Assembly (NCBI GenBank): GCA_043777755.1
Contig: JAYWHK010000199.1
Coordinates: 1 to 57,325 of the forward strand
DNA: 57,325 bases
Origin: CANHEE01 sp043777755
GTDB taxonomy: Bacteria; Bacteroidota; Bacteroidia; Chitinophagales; Saprospiraceae
Reading direction: 5' to 3'
Positions 24,773-33,920 of this stretch are shown here, piece by piece; within the stretch, counting starts at the first letter, position 1; every line of letters begins with the position of its first letter. A program made the position numbers and the translations under genes. The notes under the pieces are model-generated. The model saw nothing but the letters and a program-made list of their open reading frames with translations. It made no database searches and was not told the DNA's origin.

Positions 24773-25117
24773 ATGTTAAAAAAAACACTTCTTATCGTTT
24801 CTACGAGTAGTATTTTAATTTTTTCAAATTGCGCAAGCAAGAAAAAAACAAACGAAGTAAGCGATTTCTACAAAGAAGAAGTTGCCGTAGAGCAACCCAA
24901 AAACTCAGAACCAATTCCTCTTGAAATAGAAAACAAACCTTCAAAATTTGACAATGGAGGCATTTCGATGGATAAAAACAAAGGCGAAATCAAAGCCGAT
25001 GATGGAACGGGTACGCTACCGAAAACCAAACAACCTTTGACTGAAAAAGAGAAAGAAGCCATCAAACAAAAAATGCGTGAACGCATCAATGAAGAGAGAA
25101 AGAAAGGAGGTCGTTAA
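24773..25117 (+). CDS. Small lipoprotein of unknown function
   Basis: 114 residues. Signal peptide with a lipobox FSNC, lipidated Cys at residue 20. The mature part is short, highly charged and apparently disordered: acidic/Pro stretch, then a C-terminal Lys/Glu/Arg helix (EKEKEAIKQKMRERINEERKKGG). No family recognised. It sits directly behind family B repeat copy 1 and 96 bp before the oxoacid dehydrogenase E1 gene. Confidence 0.6.
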   Translation: MLKKTLLIVSTSSILIFSNCASKKKTNEVSDFYKEEVAVEQPKNSEPIPLEIENKPSKFDNGGISMDKNKGEIKADDGTGTLPKTKQPLTEKEKEAIKQKMRERINEERKKGGR

Positions 25118-25213
25118 TAATTCCATTGTCCAATAAGTTTGCTATTGCTGTATTGTCTTGATTTTCAATTGATTAGAATCATTACGAAAACTTAGAAACG
25201 AAATAAACCATTT

Positions 25214-27277
25214 ATGCCTAAGCCAAATAATATTTCAACCACTATTTTAGAAAAAGCATTTCGACTCATGGCTACTGCCAAAGCCATGACCGAAACATAC
25301 GAAGACAATTTTAAGCTGGTTTCAAAATATGTTCACGCCACTTCTCGTGGACACGAAGCCATTCAAATCGCTTGTGGATTGCTCCTTAAGCCACAGGATT
25401 TTGCAGCTCCGTACTACCGTGACGATGCTTTTATGCTCAGTATTGGAATGCGTCCTTATGATTTGATGTTGCAACTTTTTGCAAAAAAAGATGACCCTTT
25501 TTCTGGCGGACGAGCGTATTATTGCCATCCGAGTTTGAAAGATGTTGATAAACCAACCATTCCGCACCAATCATCAGCAACGGGTATGCAAGCAATACCA
25601 ACCACAGGCGTTGCGATGGGCGTTCAATACCGTGAAAATCGAGGTTTGGATAATTTTGACGAAAAACCAGTCGTAGTTTGTTCGTTTGGTGATGCTTCGG
25701 TGACAGAAGGAGAAGTTTCAGAAGCCTTCCAAATGGCAATTTTGAAAAAACTACCTATTTTATATTTGGTTCAAGACAACGATTGGGACATTTCAGCCAA
25801 TGCAAAAGAAACTCGAATCGCCAATGCTGCCGAATACGCCAAAGGTTTTCCTGGACTCGAAGCGATTAGCATCGACGGTAGCGATTTTTCTTTGTGCTAT
25901 AAAACCTTACAAAAGGTAATTGAAACGATAAGAAAAGAACGTCGTCCGTTTTTGGTTCATGCAAAAGTTCCTTTGTTGAACCACCATACTTCAGGTGTCA
26001 GAAAAGAATGGTACCGTGATGACTTGGAGGAACATCAAAGTCGTGACCCCTATCCAATTTTGATAAATCAACTGCTGAAAAGTGGTTTTTCAAAAACACA
26101 AATTGCTGATATTGAGCAAGATGTAAAAAAAATAGTAGTAGAAGATTTGGCAGCTGCGAATGCCGCTGAAGACCCCAAACCTGAAGACTTGTTCACTCAC
26201 GTTTTTGCGCCGACACCAATTACAGAAGAAAAAGGCATCAGAGAACCCGAAGGCAGAGAACCAAAAGTAATGGTGGACAATGCCCTTTTTGCCATTCAAG
26301 AGCTGATGGAAAAACACCTCGAATGTTTGTTGTACGGACAAGATGTTGGCGCACGGTTGGGTGGTGTTTTTAGAGAAGCGGCAACGTTGGCACAAAAATT
26401 TGGCGACGATAGAGTATTTAACACGCCAATTCAAGAGGCTTTTATAGTTGGTAGTACTGTTGGAATGTCTGCCGTAGGTTTGAAACCCATCGTAGAAGTA
26501 CAGTTTGCAGACTATATTTTTCCTGGCATCAATCAATTGTTCACAGAAGTTGCCCGTTCTTGTTATCTTTCCAATGGAAAATTTCCAGTAAGTATGATTT
26601 TGCGAGTTCCGATTGGAGCGTATGGTAGCGGAGGTCCTTATCATTCATCGAGTGTAGAGAGTATTTTGACCAGTATCAAAGGCATAAAAATCGCTTATCC
26701 GAGCAACGGTGCTGACCTAAAAGGTTTGATGAAGGCAGCTTATTACGACCCAAATCCTGTTGTGATTTTGGAACACAAAGGTTTGTATTGGTCAAAAGTA
26801 AAAGGTACAGAAACAGCTCGTTGTGTAGAACCTGATGAGGATTATATTTTGCCTTTTGGAAAAGCAAATCTACTATTAAAAGCTGACAATGAACAAGTTA
26901 AGAAAAAAAATAGCTTGGTGGTTGTCACTTATGGAATGGGCGTTCACTGGGCGTTAAACGCTTCTAAAAATTTTGAAAAAAACATTACCATCATAGATTT
27001 GCGGACGCTTTTCCCGCTGGACGAAACGATGATTTACGAGCAAGTGAAAACACATGGTCGTTGTTTGGTCGTGACAGAAGAACAAGTCAGTGCGTCTTTT
27101 GCTCAAAGCATTGCAGCAAGAGTTCAGGAAAATTGTTTTGAATATTTAGATGCACCAGTCCGAACCATTGGCGCAGAAGATATGCCAGCCATTCCTTTGA
27201 ATGAAACGTTGGAAAAAACAATGATTCCGTCTATCGAAAAAGTGCAGATTGCGATGAAAAAAATATTGGAATATTGA
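25214..27277 (+). CDS. 2-oxoacid (branched-chain) dehydrogenase E1, fused alpha and beta subunits
   Basis: 687 residues, the single-chain E1 found in many Bacteroidota. The alpha half (about 1-330) carries the thiamine-diphosphate motif starting FGDASVTEGEVSEAF and ending QDNDWDIS, and the phosphorylation-loop-like HHTSGVRKEWYRDDLEEH. The beta half (about 350-687) shows GQDVGARLGGVFREA, FADYIFPGINQLFTE and GSGGPYHSSSVESIL. It decarboxylates a 2-oxoacid, most likely 2-oxoisovalerate and related branched-chain acids, and passes the acyl group to E2 lipoyl. E2 and E3 are not in the window. Pyruvate or acetoin as substrate is less likely but not excluded. Confidence 0.87.
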   Translation: MPKPNNISTTILEKAFRLMATAKAMTETYEDNFKLVSKYVHATSRGHEAIQIACGLLLKPQDFAAPYYRDDAFMLSIGMRPYDLMLQLFAKKDDPFSGGRAYYCHPSLKDVDKPTIPHQSSATGMQAIPTTGVAMGVQYRENRGLDNFDEKPVVVCSFGDASVTEGEVSEAFQMAILKKLPILYLVQDNDWDISANAKETRIANAAEYAKGFPGLEAISIDGSDFSLCYKTLQKVIETIRKERRPFLVHAKVPLLNHHTSGVRKEWYRDDLEEHQSRDPYPILINQLLKSGFSKTQIADIEQDVKKIVVEDLAAANAAEDPKPEDLFTHVFAPTPITEEKGIREPEGREPKVMVDNALFAIQELMEKHLECLLYGQDVGARLGGVFREAATLAQKFGDDRVFNTPIQEAFIVGSTVGMSAVGLKPIVEVQFADYIFPGINQLFTEVARSCYLSNGKFPVSMILRVPIGAYGSGGPYHSSSVESILTSIKGIKIAYPSNGADLKGLMKAAYYDPNPVVILEHKGLYWSKVKGTETARCVEPDEDYILPFGKANLLLKADNEQVKKKNSLVVVTYGMGVHWALNASKNFEKNITIIDLRTLFPLDETMIYEQVKTHGRCLVVTEEQVSASFAQSIAARVQENCFEYLDAPVRTIGAEDMPAIPLNETLEKTMIPSIEKVQIAMKKILEY

Positions 27278-27313
27278 GTACAAAAAAACTATTTAAAAAG
27301 TAGAAAACTCTTG

Positions 27314-27361
27314 TAAGTAGGCGTATAGAAATAACCACGTTTATTTTAGCCCAATTACTTA
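27314..27361 (-). repeat. Family A repeat, 48-bp deleted form, reverse orientation
   Basis: The reverse complement reads TAAGTAATTGGGCTAAAATA at its start and TTTCTATACGCCTACTTA at its end. The join GGTTATTTCTATACG is exactly what deletion between the TTATTT hexamers of the full element predicts. Confidence 0.8.
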
Positions 27362-27381
27362 TTGAAAGTTTTTAGTTTTAG

Positions 27382-27433
27382 AAACTCATCTTAAATCCTT
27401 CTCTGAGAGAAGGATTTAAGATGAGTTTTTTTT
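27382..27433. terminator. Shared bidirectional terminator between E1 and prfC
   Basis: Perfect 21-bp stem (27382-27402 with 27408-27428, core ATCTTAAATCCTTCT), 5-base loop CTGAG and T-runs on both strands. It serves the two convergent genes. Confidence 0.9.
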
Positions 27434-29015
27434 AGCCTTCCGATGTAAATCTAAATTTTACTTTTGGAAAATTATCTTGTGCTAATTTCAAAACCCAAGC
27501 ACTTTCCGACAAAAATACTCCTTGACCATCTTTGTCGTAGGCAATATCACGTTTTCGTTTGCTCAAAAAGTCTTTTCCTGAGGCATCGTCTTCCACCTCA
27601 AACCAACAGGCTTTGTGCAAATTGACAGGTTCGTAATCGCAAGAAGCCCCATATTCATGCTTCAAACGGTACTGAATCACCTCAAATTGAAGCGCACCAA
27701 CCGTTCCGATGATTTTTCTACCATCTAAAGCTCTTGTAAAAAGCTGCGCAACACCTTCGTCCATAAGTTGATCCAAACCTTTTGCCAATTGCTTGGATTT
27801 CAAGGGGTCAGTATTGTTCACCAGACGAAATTGCTCAGGAGAAAACTGAGGAATCCCTTTGAAATGTAGCTTTTCGCCTTCGGTCAAAGTATCACCAATT
27901 TTAAAATTTCCAGCATCATAAAGTCCAACAATATCACCAGGAAAAGCATCATCAACAACTTCTTTTTTAGAAGCCATAAACATCGTTGGGTTAGAGAATT
28001 TCATTTTTTTGTCCTGACGAACATGGTAATAATTGGTGTTTCGCTCAAATTTTCCAGAACAAACACGAACAAAAGCAATTCTATCTCTATGTTTTGGGTC
28101 AATATTGGCATGAATCTTAAAAACAAAACCTGTGAACTTATTTTCCAAAGGTTGAATTTCTCTTTCTTCTGTAAAACGAGGCAATGGGCTTGGCGCAATT
28201 TCTACAAAACAATCCAACAATTCTTTTACACCAAAATTATTGACAGCACTACCAAAAAACACTGGACAAACCAAACCTTCTCGGTATTCTTCAATGTCAA
28301 ATTTGGGATAAACCATCTCGACCATTTCCAAGTTGCTGCGCAATTCTTGTGCAGGTTTTTCTCCAATTATTTTCTCTAATTCAGGACTATTAATGTCTTC
28401 AAAAACAAGTGTTTCACCTTCTTCTTGCTTTCCATGCGCACCAAAAAGGTTTAATTTTTTTTCGTAACGGTTATAAACGCCTTGAAAACGAGAGCCAATA
28501 CCAATAGGCACACTCAATGGCGTAACAATCAAGTCTAACTTTTTTTCTATTTCATCTAAAATATCAAAAGCATCTTGTCCTTCACGGTCTAACTTATTGA
28601 TAAACACAATGATAGGTGTATTTCTCATTCGGCAGACTTCTACCAATTTTTCGGTTTGTGACTCAACACCTTTTGCGACATCAACCACCACAATCACGCT
28701 ATCCACTGCTGTCAAAGTGCGGTAAGTATCTTCTGCAAAATCCTTGTGACCAGGCGTATCTAAAATATTGATTTTTACATCTCTATAATCAAAACCCATA
28801 ACAGAGGTCGCCACCGAGATACCACGTTGTTTCTCGATTTCCATAAAGTCAGAAACTGTAGATTTCTTGATTTTATTGGATTTGACAGCACCTGCCGTTT
28901 GGATTGCACCACCAAAAAGAAGTAATTTTTCTGTTAGTGTAGTTTTTCCAGCATCTGGGTGACTTACGATGCCAAAGGTTCGGCGTTTTTGTATTTCTTT
29001 TCCTATTTCAGACAT
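27432..29015 (-). CDS. prfC: Peptide chain release factor 3
   Basis: 527 residues, normal for RF3. Translational GTPase that removes RF1/RF2 from the ribosome after termination. GTP-binding motifs: SHPDAGKTT (residues 18-26), DTPGH (86-90) and NKLD (140-143), with the RF3-specific DFMEIEKQRGISVATSVMGFDY switch region. EF-G-like domains IV and V are missing, as expected for RF3 and against an EF-G or TetM assignment. The ATG follows a TATCTTTG box by about 20 bp. Confidence 0.96.
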   Translation of the reverse strand: MSEIGKEIQKRRTFGIVSHPDAGKTTLTEKLLLFGGAIQTAGAVKSNKIKKSTVSDFMEIEKQRGISVATSVMGFDYRDVKINILDTPGHKDFAEDTYRTLTAVDSVIVVVDVAKGVESQTEKLVEVCRMRNTPIIVFINKLDREGQDAFDILDEIEKKLDLIVTPLSVPIGIGSRFQGVYNRYEKKLNLFGAHGKQEEGETLVFEDINSPELEKIIGEKPAQELRSNLEMVEMVYPKFDIEEYREGLVCPVFFGSAVNNFGVKELLDCFVEIAPSPLPRFTEEREIQPLENKFTGFVFKIHANIDPKHRDRIAFVRVCSGKFERNTNYYHVRQDKKMKFSNPTMFMASKKEVVDDAFPGDIVGLYDAGNFKIGDTLTEGEKLHFKGIPQFSPEQFRLVNNTDPLKSKQLAKGLDQLMDEGVAQLFTRALDGRKIIGTVGALQFEVIQYRLKHEYGASCDYEPVNLHKACWFEVEDDASGKDFLSKRKRDIAYDKDGQGVFLSESAWVLKLAQDNFPKVKFRFTSEG

Positions 29016-29035
29016 TCTAATTTTTAATTTGGGTG

Positions 29036-29043
29036 CAAAGATA
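29036..29043 (-). promoter_or_regulatory. -7 promoter box TATCTTTG of prfC
   Basis: Exact box 20 bp upstream of the prfC ATG on the minus strand. Confidence 0.55.
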
Positions 29044-29067
29044 AAAAAAATCGCTGAATATTTAATT

Positions 29068-29110
29068 TACTAAAAAATAAACTTCTTGTGAAAATACATT
29101 CACAAGAAGT
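29068..29110 (-). terminator. Intrinsic terminator of the glutathione peroxidase gene
   Basis: ACTTCTTGTG (29081-29090) pairs perfectly with CACAAGAAGT (29101-29110); read on the minus strand the stem is followed by TTTATTTTTT. Confidence 0.8.
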
Positions 29111-29133
29111 CTATTGTTATTGTTATCCTTATT

Positions 29134-29724
29134 TTATTCCATTGCTTTCAAAAACTCAGCGTCTTCAGGTTTTATGACAGACGAGAAGAAATGTGTTAGT
29201 TCGCCTTGCTCATTGACAACGTATTTGCAAAAATTCCAGCTTGGTTCTTGTTCATTCCAGCCATTTTTTGATTTTTCTGACAACCAAGAATAAAATTCAG
29301 ATTTATCACTTCCTTTTACATTTGTTTTTTCAAACATTTGGAAAGTAACACCATAGTTTTTTTGACAAAATTCACCAATATCAGTATTTGAGCCAGGTTC
29401 TTGTCCTAAAAATTCGTTGGAAGGAAAGCCCAAAACTTCAACTTTATCTTTGTTTTTATCATAAAATGCTTGCCAATCTGCATATTGTGGCGTAAAACCA
29501 CATTTTGAAGCAACATTCAAAATAATGACTTTTTTTCCTTTGTATTTAGAAAAATCAATTGTTTGACCATCTAAAGCATTAAGTTTGAAATTATAAAACA
29601 TCGTATTAGAGTTTTTATCGGTGATTGTATTTGGACGATTTTTACTTACACGCTGTCTGTAACAACCCGTTGCTAACAACAGAAGAGAATACAGCATGAC
29701 GTAAAGATATTTACTATTTTTCAT
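29134..29724 (-). CDS. Glutathione/thioredoxin peroxidase, lipoprotein form
   Basis: 196 residues. Unusually it begins with a lipoprotein signal peptide (lipobox ATGC, Cys21), so the enzyme should be anchored outside the cytoplasm. The catalytic tetrad of the family is complete: peroxidatic Cys75 in NVASKCGFT (Cys, not selenocysteine), Gln108 in NEFLGQEPG, and Trp163-Asn164 in PSWNF. A Cys at 120 (GEFCQKNYG) is the usual resolving cysteine of thioredoxin-dependent members, so thioredoxin-like partners are more likely than glutathione. It reduces H2O2 and organic hydroperoxides. Single gene with its own terminator. Confidence 0.9.
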   Translation of the reverse strand: MKNSKYLYVMLYSLLLLATGCYRQRVSKNRPNTITDKNSNTMFYNFKLNALDGQTIDFSKYKGKKVIILNVASKCGFTPQYADWQAFYDKNKDKVEVLGFPSNEFLGQEPGSNTDIGEFCQKNYGVTFQMFEKTNVKGSDKSEFYSWLSEKSKNGWNEQEPSWNFCKYVVNEQGELTHFFSSVIKPEDAEFLKAME

Positions 29725-29908
29725 AAACAGGTATTGAACGTGGTTTTACAAGAGCAACTAAAATTGGTCTTGAATAAAATAGGAAAGATTTGTATTGAAA
29801 TTTAAATACAAACATATAATATGAACAGTCCTTTCTGCAAATAGTTGCTAACTTGCTACTTTTTTTATAAAAAATATTGAAAATACTAATAAACATAAGA
29901 CAATTACA

Positions 29909-29916
29909 TATCTTTG
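29909..29916 (+). promoter_or_regulatory. -7 promoter box TATCTTTG of tRNA-Arg
   Basis: Exact box ending 12 bp before the mature 5' end of the tRNA. Confidence 0.6.
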
Positions 29917-29928
29917 CGCCCGAAAATA

Positions 29929-30000
29929 GGTTTCGTAGTTTAACGGATAAAATGGCAGATTCCGATTCTGCTGATTTGGGTTCGATTCCCGACGAGACCA
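29929..30000 (+). tRNA. tRNA-Arg (anticodon CCG)
   Basis: 72-base cloverleaf. Acceptor arms GGTTTCG and CGAGACC pair fully with one G-T wobble; anticodon stem GCAGA/TCTGC encloses loop TTCCGAT with anticodon CCG, reading codon CGG; T arm TTGGG/CCCGA encloses TTCGATT. The discriminator is A and the CCA end is not encoded. A terminator follows immediately. Confidence 0.93.
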
Positions 30001-30014
30001 CAAAATAATTATTC

Positions 30015-30050
30015 ACGGTAGTTTTCCAACAAAGAAAACTACCGTTTTCT
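30015..30050 (+). terminator. Intrinsic terminator of tRNA-Arg
   Basis: Perfect 12-bp stem ACGGTAGTTTTC/GAAAACTACCGT, 7-base loop, then TTTTCTGTT. Confidence 0.8.
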
Positions 30051-30076
30051 GTTAAAATGACTTGCGACTACTTAAT

Positions 30077-32140
30077 TTAAACAGGAACAGTAAAATAAAA
30101 CGTACTACCTTTTCCGTAATCAGAGTCTAACCACAGACGTCCGCCAAGGCTCATCACAATTTTTTTACAAATTGCCAAACCAATACCTGTACCCTTGTAT
30201 TCGTCACGGGTATGCAAACGCTTGAACATTTCAAAGATTTGGTCATGGTATTGTTTGTCAATGCCAATGCCATTGTCTTTGACTGTAAAAAGATGAAAAC
30301 CATTGACCAAACTGTATTTTACTTCTACTTTTGGATTGTGATTTTTATTGTATTTAATACCATTTCCTACCAAATTTTGTAACAATTGAAGTAAATGCAC
30401 TGAGTTTGCTTCTACAATTGGCAAAGTTTCGGTAATAATTTCAGCATTTGTTTCTTTGATAGATTCATTCAGATTTTGAACAACCAGCATCATGGATTCG
30501 TTCATGTCAATCTTTTCTTTTTTGCCTGTTGGTTCAGCTTCTACTTTTGAAAACTCCAAAACATCTTGAATTAGCGAGTGCATTTGTTTGGCATTTTCTG
30601 TTGCAAAACGCAAATATTCTTGCAAATCTGTATCGCTATGTCCTTTAAGTTTTCTTTGAATTAAATTTAGAAAGCTGATGATGTTTCGCAGCGGTGATTT
30701 CAAATCATGCGAAGCAATGTAAGCAAAACGCTCAAGTTCATTGTTAGATTGTTCCAGATTTTGGTTTGTTTTGAGAAGTTCTTCGTTAGAAACCTGCAAT
30801 TGTTTGGTGCGTTTTTCAACTTCTCCTTCTAATTCTATGTTGTATTTTTTCTTTTGTTTCAATGATTTATTTAAAAAATAACCACCAAAAGCCAAACCCA
30901 ACATCAGTATCAACAAAATGATATTTCCTAATTTTTGGCGTTGAATAGTCACTTGACTTTCCAATTGCTTTGCCAACAGCAAGCGGTTTTCTTGTTCTTT
31001 TTTTTCTGCCTCAAAACGTATCTTATTGACAATGAATTGCTTGCTTTGTTCTTCTACATTGAGCGAATCACGCATCGAAACCAAATTTTTTAAGTATAAA
31101 TGGGCAAAACCTGTGTCGTCTTTTCCGTCATAAAATACATATAATTTTTCATAAACGTCACGAATCAATGCCTTATCGTTGCTTGCCAAAGCAGCGTCAA
31201 GTGCTTCTCGATATAGCCGTAAAGAAGCGGTATCTTGTGGCGATTTATCATAAATATCACCTAACGCTAACTTTCCTTTACAAATTACAGCCGCATTGTT
31301 AATCGTAGAGCCAAGTTCAATGGATTTGTAAAGATGTGTAATCGCTTCTTCTTGACGGGACAGACGGTTCAACGCAATACCAGAATTGATGTAAGCATAA
31401 GCCGTAAGTGTTTTATCGTAAATAGTTTCACAAAGGAAAAGTGCATCATTAGAATATTGCAGGCTTTGTTCGTAAAGATTTACTTTTGCATAAATTTTCC
31501 CAAGTGCATTCAAGACCCTTACACGACCTTCCAAATCATCTGAATTTTGATAAAAAGTCAAAGATTTTAGATAATTATTTGTTGCGTTAGGATTGTCATT
31601 TTGATAAGCGTACAATTCTCCTAAGTTAAAATAAACAGAGGCAAGGTCTTTTTGAGGAACTTTGCCAGAATTTTGTTCAAGTAAAGACAATTGTTTCAAA
31701 AACGCTTTTTGCGCCTTAGGATGATCATTTAAAGAAAAAAACATTTTCCCTTCAAGCGCATATAATTTTGAATTGTCTATATTGGAAAGCTGTGAAGTAT
31801 CTAACGAGCGGACTTTTGTAAGGTATTTCGCAGCAAGATTAAGATTGGTTTTGACATCTAAGTGACAACGAATCAGTATGTCCAAAGCACTAAAAACTCG
31901 ACGAGTATCTTTTTTTGGTTCCATCATTATCAAAGCCAATTCAGCTTTGCTAATCGCTTTTTCTATCTCTAAAGGATAGTATTCGTTTGCCAATTGCACA
32001 AAAATATCAGCTTTACTCGTATCTTGCTTGCTATTGCGGAGTTCGTTGATTAAATCGTAAATCTTGGAACTGTTTTGAGCCGAAGCAAAAAACACACCAA
32101 AGCACAACAGGCAATAGGTCAAATAAAATCTAATTTTCAC
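30077..32140 (-). CDS. TPR-containing membrane histidine kinase
   Basis: 687 residues from a GTG start at 32140 (the upstream ATG is out of frame). Signal peptide to about Ala21, then six or more TPR-like helical repeats across residues 40-350 that should lie in the periplasm, one membrane segment (about 404-424), a coiled coil, and a kinase core: H-box ASHDLKSPL with phospho-accepting His478, N-box NLVGNGIKYN, G1 DNGIGID, F-box and G2 GTGIGLAI. Such sensors are frequent in Bacteroidota. No response regulator is adjacent, so it is an orphan kinase and its partner is unknown. Confidence 0.9.
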   Translation of the reverse strand: MKIRFYLTYCLLCFGVFFASAQNSSKIYDLINELRNSKQDTSKADIFVQLANEYYPLEIEKAISKAELALIMMEPKKDTRRVFSALDILIRCHLDVKTNLNLAAKYLTKVRSLDTSQLSNIDNSKLYALEGKMFFSLNDHPKAQKAFLKQLSLLEQNSGKVPQKDLASVYFNLGELYAYQNDNPNATNNYLKSLTFYQNSDDLEGRVRVLNALGKIYAKVNLYEQSLQYSNDALFLCETIYDKTLTAYAYINSGIALNRLSRQEEAITHLYKSIELGSTINNAAVICKGKLALGDIYDKSPQDTASLRLYREALDAALASNDKALIRDVYEKLYVFYDGKDDTGFAHLYLKNLVSMRDSLNVEEQSKQFIVNKIRFEAEKKEQENRLLLAKQLESQVTIQRQKLGNIILLILMLGLAFGGYFLNKSLKQKKKYNIELEGEVEKRTKQLQVSNEELLKTNQNLEQSNNELERFAYIASHDLKSPLRNIISFLNLIQRKLKGHSDTDLQEYLRFATENAKQMHSLIQDVLEFSKVEAEPTGKKEKIDMNESMMLVVQNLNESIKETNAEIITETLPIVEANSVHLLQLLQNLVGNGIKYNKNHNPKVEVKYSLVNGFHLFTVKDNGIGIDKQYHDQIFEMFKRLHTRDEYKGTGIGLAICKKIVMSLGGRLWLDSDYGKGSTFYFTVPV

Positions 32141-32424
32141 GGGACGATGACATTTTGGGTTGGGTGAAATTAACTTATTGAAAAATTATAAATATTTAAT
32201 AATCAATTACTTAAAGCACTTAACAAATAAATTATGCTTATTCTATTCCAAAAAAAGTACCAAATAATACTTTTTTATGATTTAAATACAAATATATATA
32301 ATTTTAATTTAAAAACATATATTGTTTTTTGTAATTATGTGACAATCCAAAAAAACAATTTTTTAGCAATAAAATAATATTTTATTAAAATCCTATTTCG
32401 TTTGTTTAAATATGTAGAAAACTA
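32141..32424. other. AT-rich gap between divergent genes
   Basis: No gene seen. One weak hairpin, AAAAAAGTA with TACTTTTTT near 32251-32275. It must hold the promoter of the histidine kinase on the minus strand, but no clear box is visible. Confidence 0.5.
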
Positions 32425-32432
32425 TATCTTTG
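32425..32432 (+). promoter_or_regulatory. -33/-7 promoter of citrate synthase
   Basis: TATCTTTG with TTG in CGTTTGTTTAAA about 20 bp upstream. The resulting leader of about 130 bases is AT-rich. Confidence 0.65.
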
Positions 32433-32568
32433 CCTTTGAAATAATTCCAACCAAACTTTGAATTATTTTTACAAAACATACATCTTTATTTTATTTTGTT
32501 TGTTTTGATTAAAAATTTTAGAACTAACCATTTTTTTCCAATATTTATTAGCAGCTAACATTACAATT

Positions 32569-33876
32569 ATGGATGCCCTAAAACAGAAATTTTTTCAAAA
32601 GGCACAAGCCCAAGCGGCAGAGATTAAAACCATCAATAAAGAACACGGCGAAAGAGTAGTTGATGATGTCAAAGTGAACCAAATCTTTGGCGGAATGCGT
32701 GACATTACAAGTATGTTGTGGGAAACATCTTTATTAGATGCACAAGAAGGCATCAGTTTTAGAGGTTACTCAATTTCTCAATTGCGTGAACTTTTGCCAA
32801 AAGGTCGTGGAAAAGAACCACTTCCAGAAGGTATTTTTTGGCTTATGTTGGTTGGTGAATTGCCAACCGAAGAAGATGCGCTTTGGCTGACCAACGAATG
32901 GGAAAAACGTGCAGCTGTTCCACAACACGTTTTTGACACCATCAATGCGTTGCCACTAACAACGCACGCAATGACACAATTCAGTATTGGAATCATGGCA
33001 ATGCAAACAGATAGTATTTTTGCTCGTCGCTATGATGAAGGTATGCCGAAGTCAGAGTACTGGGATTGCACTTATGAAGATACGATGAATCTTATTGCTC
33101 GTTTGCCACGAGTTGCCTCTTATATTTACCGTAGAATTTACAGAAATAATGAGCAAATAGAGCCAAACAATCGTTTGGACTGGGGCGCAAACTTTGCGCA
33201 CATGATGGGTTACGAAGATGCTGATTTTAAAAATCTAATGCGCCTTTACTTGACCATTCATGCTGACCATGAAGGAGGAAATGCCTCTGCGCACACAACA
33301 CACTTGGTTGGTTCTACATTGAGCGATCCTTATTTGTCTTTTGCAGCTGCGATGAATGCTTTGGCTGGCCCATTACATGGTTTGGCAAATCAGGAAGTAA
33401 TCAAGTGGATTCTCAAAATGTGCGAATCTATTGGCTCTACAAAACCAACAAAAGAACAAATCGAACACTATATCCGTGAAACTTTGGCTTTTGGAAAAGT
33501 AGTACCTGGTTATGGTCATGCTGTTTTGCGCAAACCAGATCCTCGTTTTACAGCGCAAATGGAATTTGCAAAAGAATACATCAAAAATGACGATACTGTC
33601 GAAACAGTTTGGAATGTATTTGATGTAGCACCAAGAGTTTTGGGAGAAAATGGAAAAATAAAAAATCCTTGGCCAAATGTTGATGCACACTCAGGTGCAT
33701 TGTTGGTACATTATGGTATGACAGAATATGGTTTTTATACTGTATTGTTTGGTGTTTCGAGAGCTTTGGGCGTTTTGGCGGCATCTTGCTGGTCACGTGC
33801 ACTCGGGCTTCCTTTGGAACGACCAAAATCTGTTACGACAGAATGGATAAAAGATTTTTTAGCAAAAGAGATATAA
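32569..33876 (+). CDS. gltA: Citrate synthase, eukaryote-like type
   Basis: 435 residues. Condenses acetyl-CoA with oxaloacetate at the start of the TCA cycle. Catalytic residues match the mitochondrial enzyme: His270 in GPLHGLANQE, His317 in PGYGHAVLRKPDPR and Asp372 in NVDAHSGALL. The N-terminal extension with GGMRDITSMLWETSLLDAQEGISFRGYSI and the overall length are those of the mitochondrial-type clade, not of the allosteric hexameric E. coli GltA, which lacks this start. Single gene with a good promoter and a terminator. Confidence 0.94.
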   Translation: MDALKQKFFQKAQAQAAEIKTINKEHGERVVDDVKVNQIFGGMRDITSMLWETSLLDAQEGISFRGYSISQLRELLPKGRGKEPLPEGIFWLMLVGELPTEEDALWLTNEWEKRAAVPQHVFDTINALPLTTHAMTQFSIGIMAMQTDSIFARRYDEGMPKSEYWDCTYEDTMNLIARLPRVASYIYRRIYRNNEQIEPNNRLDWGANFAHMMGYEDADFKNLMRLYLTIHADHEGGNASAHTTHLVGSTLSDPYLSFAAAMNALAGPLHGLANQEVIKWILKMCESIGSTKPTKEQIEHYIRETLAFGKVVPGYGHAVLRKPDPRFTAQMEFAKEYIKNDDTVETVWNVFDVAPRVLGENGKIKNPWPNVDAHSGALLVHYGMTEYGFYTVLFGVSRALGVLAASCWSRALGLPLERPKSVTTEWIKDFLAKEI

Positions 33877-33878
33877 CA

Positions 33879-33918
33879 AAAAACCTTTTTCAAGTAATTT
33901 GAAAAAGGTTTTTTTTGT
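33879..33918 (+). terminator. Intrinsic terminator of citrate synthase
   Basis: AAACCTTTTTCAA pairs with TTTGAAAAAGGTTT around GTAA, followed by eight T. Confidence 0.85.
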
Positions 33919-33920
33919 AT

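Noticed and set aside
29714..30016. 100-codon minus-strand ORF upstream of the peroxidase gene
   Set aside because: It runs across the tRNA-Arg gene and its promoter, so it cannot be a real protein gene.
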